DNA from: Rhyacophila brunnea
Lineage: Eukaryota; Arthropoda; Insecta; Trichoptera; Rhyacophilidae
Assembly (NCBI GenBank): GCA_022495005.1
Contig: JAGYXB010000018.1
Span: 1,860,001-1,924,000, forward strand
DNA length: 64,000 nt
Direction: 5' to 3'
Below the pieces are notes generated by a model. That model was not told where the DNA came from, did no database searches, and worked only from the letters and a program-made list of their open reading frames with translations. Position numbers and translations under genes: made by a program. This document shows positions 33,741-43,793 of this stretch, in pieces (the first letter of the stretch is position 1; the number at the start of each line of letters is the position of its first letter).

Positions 33741-34254
33741 TATTATTATTGTATATAACAAAATATTATAATGTTATCCCTTACAATATCGAATAACGTG
33801 AAATGACATAAAGTGTTTTTGTATTCCTAATTTATAAAAATAATATAATAAGTAGTGATCTAAATTCGGGACGCTTTTTAAAGTAAACGAAACCAGTATT
33901 AATAATTATTAATACTGTGTTACATAGGTAGGTTATGTTTTGTAATTTATGTATTTTTTTTGGTATGATATTCATAATCGTTTCATATTCCTTTTTAATC
34001 AAATACATGTTTTTGTAATTATTTATTAGTTTTGACTCATATCCGGAACTTGCTATTTAGTCTGTTATATTGTAGGTATTGCCAAAATATTATAAATATA
34101 ATGTAAAATATCCCAATAATCATAGAAATTTTAATTATAATATTAAAAGCTTATTAAAAGATTTAAAAAAAATAATAGCTGCCATTTCTTCTGATTCAAA
34201 ATTGACATTTATTGTGATCATTATTATTTAGAAAATTATCATAGAAAGAAACAC

Positions 34255-35205
34255 AGTTGTACAGCGTAGTCAATTTGTTAAAAATATTAAAATAATGATT
34301 CTATTCGAGCTAGGTTTTGGGCATTGCGTGAAACTTATGGTCAAAATAATCGGCCTATAGAAATTATTATTGTGATGGTAAGAATCCAACCCGTCAAAAA
34401 TGTAAACGTACTGAGGAAAATATCGATGTTGTGAATTAAGGTGTGAATGAAAATCCAGAACAATCAATTACACGTGTTCCTCAAGAACTTGAACATTCTT
34501 ATGGTACTATATGAAATATTCTTCATAAGGATTTGCATTTAAAAATGTATAAAATACAGTTAATACAAGAACATTTTTCAAAGACATTATCAAGAATTTT
34601 GCTGATTGGGGTGGGGTTTAGAGATATGTAGTTGAAACAGACCCACTATTTTTAATGAAAAAATTAGCGATTCAGCTCATATTTGGTTAAATGGCTTCGT
34701 AACTCAGCGCTTTTATCGCATTTGGAATAATAAAAACCTGCATGTTATTTTAGAAACACCTTTATATACACATAAATTAACAGTTTGGGGTGATTTATAT
34801 AGTCTGGAGGTTGTAATTGGACCGTATTTTTTTGGAAACAAAAATGGCAATGCAATCACTGTCAATGGAAACCGCCACATAAACATAATTACTGTTTTAT
34901 TCTGGCATGAATTAGATGATTTTTAACTATAATATGAGTGGTTCATGAGCAAAGTGAACCAAGTCCATTCTGGTTATTTTTGAGTAAGCTAGGTTCAAAC
35001 ATACAATTTGAGTATTTCTAATTCTGCAAATATTATGTTGGAACCTAGCTTACTCAAAAATAACCAGAATGGACTTGGTTCACTATGCTTGTGAAACACT
35101 CATATGTAACTATATTACAATATGTGGTTTTCATAAGGCGGTGCAAGATGTCATACAGCTCGTAAAACAATCCTATTCACCACTACTGGTAGTTGATATA
35201 ATAAA
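34255..35205 (+). pseudogene. Dead mariner/Tc1-type transposase, split by a MITE
   Basis: Broken + frames show successive transposase blocks: FWALRETYGQNNRP (helix-turn-helix region, about 34316-34360), ENPEQSITRVPQELEHSYGT (linker), then DSAHIWLNGFV..RFYRIW (around the first catalytic Asp), NLHVILETPLYTHKLTVWGD, VIGPYFFGNKNGNAITVNG and, after the interruption, GGARCHTARKTI, the counterpart of the usual QDGATCHTA block. In the last block the D is replaced (GGAR for QDGA) and there are many stops and shifts. The DNA between blocks holds a complete small MITE (34935-35102). No terminal inverted repeats of the mariner itself were identified. Confidence 0.85.
34935..35102. mobile_element. Palindromic MITE inserted in the mariner copy, TA duplication
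   Basis: The left half TGAGTGGTTCATGAGCAAAG, followed by TGAACCAAGTCCATTCTGG and TTTTTGAGTAAGCTAGGTTC, is mirrored by the right half, which ends CACTCA. The arms are about 60 bp and nearly perfect. TA flanks both sides (34933-34934, 35103-35104), the target of Tc1/mariner-type insertion. It separates two adjacent blocks of the transposase, so it arrived later. Confidence 0.9.
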
Positions 35206-35654
35206 AGTATACTTACTTCATGAGAATAATATAATTTAAAACATTTACAATTTTATTATTGTAAAGTAAAGGTATTCTAATAAACGCTATCTCACAAATT
35301 TAATATATTAATACTGTCTCAGCTGAGGTTGCTTGATTTTAATTGATTTTAAATTCAAAATTATCTGCAATTTGTATGCTTCCATCTTCTCTTTCTCTTT
35401 ATATTTTATCTAAATTTAGAACATTTGAATCACAAATTTTCACCGTTATTTATTTTACGTGACTACTATTAGTTGCTCGTTATTAGTTTTATGTATTTAC
35501 CATGCTTTTATCTACAATAAAAATATACCCTACCGATATCTTAAATGATGTTATAAATATTTGTAAATAAAATCTGTCGATTTATCAATGACAATAAAAT
35601 ACGATATAATTATTGATTACTAAGTAGAATAATTATTAAATAAAATTATAATAT

Positions 35655-35800
35655 GAAAATGGCAAATCTTCGACGTTTGTAATGCAAAAATTAAGGTCAG
35701 AATTAGGTAGAAATCATCACCCAACTGAAGGTTATGTTTGCAAGCTGATTAAAAAAAATAAGAGACATACCAGTGTTTTGGATTGTGTGATACCTATACC
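35655..35800 (+). pseudogene. Mariner transposase N-terminal fragment
   Basis: The + frame reads QKLRSELGRNHHPTEGYVCK then LIKKNKRHTSVL. The pattern 'LR.ELGRNH.PTE..V.KLIKK' is the DNA-binding N-terminus of mariner-like transposases. A related but separately decayed copy occurs at 61500-61560. Confidence 0.7.
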
Positions 35801-35804
35801 TATT

Positions 35805-36685
35805 TGCCCAGCCCATTTAATTACAAATTGTATGAGATTTTGTTATACCTATTCAGTAAATAACTAAGTAACAAACTATGTATATAGTATTTTATAAATA
35901 CTACTCGGTAATTTATATTGTGTAATCTAGTAGATAAACCCAGTAAATAACAAGACGCCCATGTAGGATTACACAGGATGTCCTTCCCTATAGTGGCTTC
36001 AGATACATGCTAGTTAGCTTGCAAAATCAGAGTTAATTATCTCAAGTAAAAGCGAAGGTAATGTAATTACCTAATTAGTCTTGTGAAAAAGACACCTGGT
36101 TTCTGGCTGAATTTACATTTAGGTGAGAATTAGTGTTCTGTACGAAAACTTTTTTTTTGTATTACCTAATAATATTTATCTGTTTGTATATTATTTTATT
36201 ACAATACTAGCAATAGCTGAGTACGCAACATGATATGCGGTAATAATATTCATAATAACCTAAAGTAAATTATTTTTTATAAATTAATTTAGTTATCAAG
36301 TACCTAAGTAAATATCAGTCTAGTATAGGAAAGTAAATTAAACTCATACGTATGGTTTTCAAGGATGTACATAATATTATTCTTAAATAGTCGTAGGGTG
36401 AGAGAGAGATCATTTCGTATTATTCTATGTGTTTTACACTTAAAGCGTAGAAAGTCGTTTATTTTTGTAGTCACAAAAAAAAACTGCCTGTCACAAGCAT
36501 TAAATCAATGGCATCAGGATGCATAGCACTAATATTTATTGGACTCTTACAGTCAAATACTTAGATCTAACTTTAGATGAACATTTAACATGTTGATAAC
36601 CATTTGCGAATTAAAAAGCTCCAAGCTCAATTAGTCAGGAACAACAGACTAGAACTCAAAGTGGGTACAAAAAGAAAGCTCGTCC
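35805..36685. other. No recognised feature
   Basis: Unassigned AT-rich DNA; only short, unsupported frames. Confidence 0.35.
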
Positions 36686-36688
36686 TTA

Positions 36689-36828
36689 AACCGCATTTAG
36701 ATCAAGCGAGCGAATGTTTGTTCTTCCCCCACTCCAGCGAAATTCTTATACTCGCTCTACAAAAAATGAGAGAATTTCGCGTGAGAGGGTGAAGAATGAA
36801 AATTTACTTGCTTGGTCTAAATGCGGCT
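36689..36828. mobile_element. 140-bp MITE with TTA target duplication (Harbinger-like)
   Basis: The left end AACCGCATTTAGATCAAGC and the right end GCTTGGTCTAAATGCGGCT are inverted repeats matching at 17 of 19 positions. Trinucleotide TTA flanks both sides (36686-36688, 36829-36831), the target preference of PIF/Harbinger elements. Inner words CGAAATTC and GAATTTCG pair too. Confidence 0.8.
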
Positions 36829-36894
36829 TTAGATGCAAACATAGTCTGTGATTAACCGTCCCAATATGACATCATATGCCGCCCCTCTCTAAGA

Positions 36895-37245
36895 CTATGC
36901 TAATCCAACAAAATAGTTATAATGCTTCAGACTATACGAAACAAATCTTTTAGAATGATCACAGATGCCCCAAGGTTTGTTTGCAATACCACTTTTAATA
37001 GAGACTTGAACGAAGAAACCATAATATTCGACAACGTCTTGAAACTTTTAAAAAAGTTCTACACCACCATGATAGCAGACTTCCCAAATCAATCGATCAA
37101 AGAACTAAACAATTACGATCAAGCCATCCCCACCAAATTTTCGAGACCACGAGCAATATTGCTCTCAAACCCTCCATATATTTTTTTAATTTAACTTTTT
37201 TCTACAGTTGGAGACAAAAGAGATACAAAGATAAAAAAAAAATGT
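36895..37245 (+). pseudogene. Jockey-type reverse transcriptase C-terminal fragment
   Basis: The frame reads NKIVIMLQTIRNKSFRMITD, APRFVCNTTFNRDLNEETI, LKKFYTTMIADFPNQSIKEL and NYDQAIPTKFSRPRAILL before a stop at 37194. 'LQTIQNK.LR.IT.AP..V.N..L..DL' and 'NYD....RPR' are the usual last blocks of jockey-clade polymerases. A short A-rich run (37232-37241) may be its poly(A). Confidence 0.85.
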
Positions 37246-37432
37246 AGTGCTGACTCTGTCAATTCGAAAGAGACACCACTGTTTATGATTCCCTATTTTT
37301 ACGTGTTATTTTTTTTTATACCCTCGGACCCATGACGAAGGGCCATGAGCTCTTCCTTAATTGGTATACAAACACAAGTGCTGCAGATGACGAGAATATT
37401 AAGCCGTTTGGTCTTGGTGCCTCATATACATA

Positions 37433-37508
37433 TCAGTGGCAAAGGGTGGAGATAGGCTGTTAAGATTCGACATAAATAGTGCACACTAAACTTTTTCAGT
37501 CAAACGTA
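37433..37508 (+). mobile_element. Truncated copy of the CAGTGGC hAT MITE
   Basis: It begins CAGTGGCAAAGGGTGGAGAT and continues AGGCTGTTAAGATTCG ... ACTTTTTCAG, matching the left end of the 27222-27811 element with a few changes. No right end is found nearby. Confidence 0.65.
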
Positions 37509-37509
37509 T

Positions 37510-38515
37510 AATGCATAATATATTACATACTATTATATATTTAAAGTTAAACCACGTATTCTAATATCAAATTTTGATATATCTAACATAATATAACAAA
37601 ATCCATTATCAGATCTATGGTAAACTGTTTTTTAAATACAAGCATTGCCATAATTTGAAATAAAAATCATACATTAGGAACTTTTATTCAAAACATATCA
37701 TTATTACGTATAATATAACATTACGATAACATAATAAAATTGATAACATTTAATTCATTATTAACGATGATTGCCCAAAATGTATGTGATTAATATTGAT
37801 ATAAAAATAATTGAGGAAATGAAAACATTTTGTAAAAAATAATAGCACAATATAACTGCCTACATTTCGCGCATTTTACGAAAAATATTTTTGGTGTCCG
37901 GTTATTTGCGCATTCATATTTTAACAATAATTGCCAGCTTTCGCATTACATTTTCTTTTTAATTTCATTGAGTAAAGTCATTCAAATCTTTCTTTTATTA
38001 TTAATTATTATACAAGTGATTTGCAAATAATTGTGATGTCTTTCATTCTCAATGGCTGTAGTTCATTTTTTATTATCTTTTTATAATATTATTGAAAAAT
38101 ATACCATTACTTGAGTTATTCAGATTTATGCCTTTCTTGGAAAATTGGTTTTGTATGCAGGTATACATAATAATGTATATTATAATATATCACTTTTATT
38201 CAGTATTATTTTGTTTATGATTTGGTAGCAAATATACTATATTTTAAATTGATTAAATATGTCCATTATGGAAATGAGTTTGTTGTAACAATATATTAAT
38301 TTGAATTCAAATTAACATTGATAAAGCCCACGTGACCTCGATGCATTACTTGTTTCCTCTTGCATCACTCGCTGCATGGCATGGGAGTTTGAAAAAACAT
38401 TCATTGACTTCTAAAAAAAATAATAAATAATACTATAAATACATCTATACATTTAATTTTGATTTGGATATGAAATAAATCGCAGTTACTATAAGTGGAA
38501 ATTAAGGCTATACTT
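37510..38515. other. No recognised feature
   Basis: Very AT-rich; nothing assigned. Confidence 0.35.
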
Positions 38516-39548
38516 CAGCTGAGGCATGGTCTAAAAAGATTGTGACTAGGCGATGGGCGGATTGTGCAAATGACGCGAGCCGAACGAAATATAATTTGTC
38601 ATAAAAATTTTACATGCGTTCTTTTAATGTAATGTTTATTATTATATTCGTAACAATGATAGTATATTCATTGACATGTTTTCTTTTTCAAGTACATGCG
38701 GAACGTTTTTAGTTATCTTAACACGATTTAAGAATATATTCCTCCGACGCCACCACAAAACAAATTGACGTGCTCACACCTCTTGTCAGTCTTCGATTGG
38801 CGACGATTGCGAAATTTCGTTCCACCTACTGTTGAAAATTATTTGCCGTTTCACTTATGCATGTTCTTAAAGAGAATCTCAAATAATACTTATTCTATGT
38901 TAATAAAAGTGTAAAATATTCAAGTTATATTAATCCCGTACGTCCGCAAGCAGTTTGTGAAGAAAGGTCTTTCTTATTTAAAATAATGTTTTTTAAAAGG
39001 AAGTTGCCCGGAAAGGATAAATAAAGCTTGTTTGACTATGAAAATATGCAAATTTTGAATAGAGAAACAATGAGAATTTCGGTGATTTATTCTTAAAGCA
39101 CTTTCAGCTAGCTAACAAAACAAAGAACTTTAAACGTTTTATAAACATGATTAATATTTTCCATTTTGAGAATATTGTTGTAATCATCGCCTTAATAAAA
39201 AGTTACTAGAATGCTGCTTTATTTTCATAATCTACAGAAATTATGCCAGTAAGGGTTCTAGTATGACTTATCGCAAATAACATTGTAATATTATTAATAA
39301 TATATTTACTAAAGAAACTGAATCGGTTAATTAAGAAACATAATAAGTTAAATTAAATATAACCACGGTAAGATAAAGTTAATAAACACAATTATTCTTT
39401 ATCGAATTGTTTTATTTTATCAGAAGAAAGTCTACAGTCCGAGACGTGGAATTTACGTAGGTTTACGGAGTAGGCTCAAAGCATACAAAATCATAATATA
39501 CTTCTTGAAATTTTCATGTTTTTACCAAAGTACTAGAGGCACCCCTCG

Positions 39549-39613
39549 TAGTCTAATAATATGCTGGGGTCTCATCTTGAGGTTTCAGATTCGATTCCCG
39601 GAGAGTTCATAGT
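39549..39613 (+). repeat. tRNA-like patch (SINE head remnant)
   Basis: It contains CGTAGTCTAATAATATGCTG (A-box-like) followed by AGATTCGATTCCCGG, a close B-box match. The stems do not pair well, so a SINE head remnant is more likely than a tRNA gene. Confidence 0.45.
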
Positions 39614-39678
39614 ACATATTTGTGATTTTATTAAAGCCTCGGTATTTAAGTGACAGTTAAGTTGTGATAATATTGAGA

Positions 39679-40298
39679 TGCACGTCGCGTACTATCACGC
39701 TGTTATGGCGACAAATTTAGTCTATGGTTTTGTTATTTTGCAAAATATTTTTAACGATCACAATCTCTGTAAATTCCATGATGGAGAGTACCAACTCTAA
39801 TGTATTAGTATTTTGAATTATTATTCTAGCTAATTTCAATTAATTTTAACAGTTTCTACGTGTGCGCACGTTAAAATTGCTTGCACTTGACATTTTGAAC
39901 ATAACCCAACCTGAAGACCATAGATAATAGACAAAATTCTTATACAACATATATTAGTTCCATAAGTTCTTATACATAGTGCCAACTGCTAAACACGCAA
40001 AAACATGACATAGACATGATTCGAACATGTATAGACATGTAGAAAATGATAAGAAAAACATTTATTGAGCCATGCAGGTGTCGATGCAGTGCGGTACAAC
40101 GTGAGGTGACCTCATTGTTGATCTGGTAATTTCGGCAGATTTTGCTAACTGAAAATTTTCGTTTAAATGTTCAAAATGTGCTACGGAATGGGAGCATCAG
40201 TCTGATAACATTTTAAACACCAAAAAAACAACATTACACATACTTTTTTCCCATAGTAGCAGCTTACTGAAACGTCACGTGATAGTATGCGACGTGCA
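39679..40298. mobile_element. 620-bp MITE, family C copy 1
   Basis: The left end TGCACGTCGCGTACTATCAC and the right end GTGATAGTATGCGACGTGCA are inverted repeats with one mismatch. The interior matches 52901-53501 along its length, for example CTAATTTCAATTAATTT, TACGTGTGCG and TCAAAATGTGCTACGG. It sits inside the long-TIR element. Confidence 0.85.
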
Positions 40299-41009
40299 GC
40301 ACAATATAATCACAACTTAAATATTACACTGCTTCAATTGGGGTTAATTAAAAATAAAAATGAACGAAAGTCTGCCTGTTGTGATATTGATAAGTAGATC
40401 TACGGCATTTTTTTTAAATTGAAACCTTGAAACAGACTATGAAGAATCAATTGATAAATGATTCTTATCGATAGAAGCAATAATAAAAACATATGGCCTA
40501 GGTAGCATCGCCTTTTAACCAACCCTCTAGCGGCATATTAAATTGAATCGCTAGCGTGATCCGTCAACCCGACCAGTTCCTGTGTGATTTGAAAGTATGA
40601 GAATTTTGTTGGTATTTTGTTAACAGTTCACTATATTAAGGTGACGCATCAGTGAAACGCCAAATAATGTTCAACTGTACGCGCGACGAAAATTTGTACT
40701 TGCTTCGCATTCATTGAGAGAACGTGGAGTCGGACGCACGTCACTTTGCTGCGTGATGGCGACGGGCCAATTAATTCTAAAATCGTGTAAAGATGACTAA
40801 AAACTTTACCCATTTACTTTAAAAAGCAAACATGTCAATGAATATATTATTATTGATACTAATAGAATAATAAACAGAACATAAAATGGACGTATGTTGG
40901 ATTTATATGAGAAATAATATTTCGTTTGACAGGCGTCATTTTCACCCGCGACCCGCAATCCGCACATCGCCTAGCAACGATCTTTTTAGACCGTGCCTCA
41001 ACTAATGCA

Positions 41010-42920
41010 TGGCCTTAATAATAATTGACCACGTTGCAAAGACAAACTAGCATGTGACAACGTGTAGCGTTTTGCAACTCGCATATTCAAACATGCTACA
41101 TCTTGTATCCTGAGACAATGAATCGTTGTATATAATATTATAATATGCCTTTTAGCTATCAAATATAATAATATAATCTCTACAAACATAGCACAATATT
41201 GCTTATTTTTTCATAAAAAGAATTGTTTTGTATTTTGTTATTTATATATTCAGATACGTATATATATCCAGATAGTTTTAAACAAGTGTTGACCAAACCG
41301 AAATCACAATTTTTCACTCTTGTGAGAAATATTTACTATATAGAAGTTGTCCTCTCGTTGTAAGACTCTAAAGTCGAGTAGGAATATTGCATGAGATTTG
41401 ATTGATGATTAAAGAATAAACATTATTTTCATTGATGGTGATTTAAAACATATATACAAATTTAATATACCCACATAATATAAGCATTGACAACTGATAT
41501 TATAAAAGGAACTAACTTTGTTTCTGTGAATTTATTGGAGGTATCATGAGACAAAATACATAATATATCATTAGAGTAAGTCAAAAGCAAAAGGGCTTCT
41601 CTCAATTACTTGCAAATTGAGATATTAATATGAACATATACATAGTAACACAGTTTTCAGGAGGTTTTATGTAAGTAAATTATATTTTTATATTATATTA
41701 ATACAGAATAAAGTATACTAAGCTAGGTATATCTGATATGCCGTCATACATCGTCAGGTGTTCGAATTTAGAACTAAGCTTATTAAAAATTATCAAATTC
41801 ACTATAATTAAAAAAAACTTTTAAAAAATTAGAGCAAGTTAAAAAATTATATATTATAACGGTTATTTTTTATTATAAAATGTAATTGATTAAGCTTACT
41901 CGAATAACGTAGAAAAGTTTTTGAATAAATTATCTACTAAATAAAAATTTCTATCCCTAGATTCTTTTATTTATAATAAATCAAAGCTCGGCGTAGTCTA
42001 ATGGGTACTTCGTAGTTATTAAATATTATGCTGCCATCAAAAAGTATTTATATAATTTAGGTAGGTACGTAATTAGTTTCATAAATTATATAACTATCAC
42101 TGACCTTAGTTGGTGTTGTGTAGAATCTTTGAAAAAAAAGGTGATAATACTTATAAGTACACAATAAATACATAATAAATTAAGTTATAATTCTTGCGAG
42201 TGGCCGAAAACAAGATTCATAACTTTTTCACTCACTTATAATGAAAATTTAAACGAATTTGCCGAAAACTCCACCGAGATGTGCCTAATAATATAATGTC
42301 ATTTGACAAATAAATTTTCATCTCTCAAATTTGATAATAAATATCGGATTTCACAAAGTTACGATTCCTGGACAGTTTTTTTTATCACCGCTCTTTTTCC
42401 CAGGAGATAATTTAATTTTAAATAAATGATCGCCATTTGACATCTGAAATTTCTTAAAGGTTAAAAACTGTCATTTCGTAAAAAAAAAACTCATGATGGT
42501 CATTATTATATTGAGAAACTTTGGTATTTATTTACAATTATTTTAATAATTACCAAACCCAATTTCGTATAGAAAATCAAAAATTATTTTCATAGTTTTT
42601 CATCATGCCTATTGTCGTTGTTAATAAATGTTTATTCTTGTTAATAATGTTAAATCCGAAATAATGATCTCCTACATATTGTTATCTTAAGAGATATCGG
42701 ATAACGCTCAATTTTTTTTTAATTTAAATACCATTTTGTTGATTTTTAAACTATTTCAATTCATTTTTAGAGTCCCGAATCTACTTCCTTTTGAATCGCA
42801 CAATCAGATAAAACTCGACAAAATTTAAGATAAAATCATTTTTAAATCGTGTTTTATATCCGTCACCATACATTTTCGCGTCTTGCTGTCCGTCTACCGC
42901 AAATTAATTATAATGTTGCT
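41010..42920. other. No recognised gene
   Basis: AT-rich DNA. A short tRNA-like start (GGCGTAGTCTAATGGGTAC, about 41991-42010) occurs without a B box. No other feature is supported. Confidence 0.4.
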
Positions 42921-42923
42921 TTA

Positions 42924-43450
42924 TCTATAATATATAATATATATATATATAAAAGAAGGTCGGGTTAGTAACACCATTTATAACTCGAGAATGGCTGGAT
43001 CGATTTTTACAATCTTTAATTTGTTAATTTTTTCACAGCCCTGAATAGCAGAATAATTATTAAAACATCGGAAAAATCACGGGAAAAAAATATGAAGAAA
43101 GTTAATTTTCTCATACGTTTTGTATGGAACGGCTTTTGAATGATTTCGATGTATTTGAACGATGAACCTCGCGGATTCGAAAAGTAAGAAAATGACAAAA
43201 AATTTAAATCCGTATACAACGCTATCTCTGATACATGACAGAAAGAATAAACAAGAAACAAACAAACAAACAAAATAAAGGTGTTGCGTGCATTATACTT
43301 TGACAGTTGATTTAGTTCAGCATCAGATAATCCCGAAAGACAAATTTTTGATTGTGCGCGCATCGATAATTACTTTATTATATAATTTTGAATTGTGTGA
43401 CTAATTTTCCAGTGTTATTAACAATGCCGGGAGCCAGAAGATCTAATCTA
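42924..43450 (+). mobile_element. Helitron 5' end with start of the Rep-helicase ORF
   Basis: It begins TCTATA... with a TATATATATAAAA run, then GGTCGGGTTAGTAACACC and ACTCGAGAATGGCTGGATCG. This is the conserved 5' terminal block of an insect Helitron family, also seen at 43451 and 62161. An ATG at 43424 opens MPGARRSNLS, the typical basic start of a Helitron protein, and is cut off after nine codons by the next 5' end. Confidence 0.8.
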
Positions 43451-43790
43451 TCTATATATATATTTATATATATAAAACAAAGTCAGGTTAGTTAAACCAT
43501 TTATAACTCAAAAACGGCTAGACCGATTTTTATGATCTTTAATTTCTTGGATTTGTCTTCGCCGGAATAGCAGAATAACTATTAAAACATCCGAAAAAAT
43601 CACGGAAAAAAAATATGAAGAAAGTTCATTTTCTCATACATTTCGTATGGAACAGCTTTTTTGATGATATCTCAAGAACTGATTGACTGATTTCAATGAA
43701 TTTTTTTTTCGTCTCGGCCTCGAGAAGTTTCCTCGCGCATTGGAAAAGTAAGAAAATTACAACAAATTTAAATCCGTATACAACTAATAA
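43451..43790 (+). mobile_element. Second Helitron 5' end, abutting the first
   Basis: It starts TCTATATATATATTTATATA directly after the A that ends the preceding ORF fragment, then CAAAGTCAGGTTAGTTAAAC and AAAACGGCTAGACCG. It leads into the body of the Rep-helicase remnant, but the N-terminal coding portion is missing, so a deletion or a nested insertion has occurred. Confidence 0.8.
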
Positions 43791-43793
43791 TAA

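Larger units (their letters stand above)
38518..41006. mobile_element. Element with about 350-bp terminal inverted repeats
   Basis: The left end AGCTGAGGCATGGTCTAAAA and the right end (ending TTTTAGACCGTGCCTCAACT) are inverted repeats. Pairing continues inward for roughly 350 bp on each side: GCTAGGCGATG-type words at the ends, then GACGTGC and the 'ttatttgccgtttcactta' segment near 38845 pairing with 'gtgaaacgccaaataa' near 40655. The interior has no recognised transposase, but it contains a 620-bp MITE (39679-40298) and a tRNA-like patch (about 39549-39613). The exact target duplication is unresolved. Likely a foldback-like or other non-autonomous DNA transposon. Confidence 0.75.
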
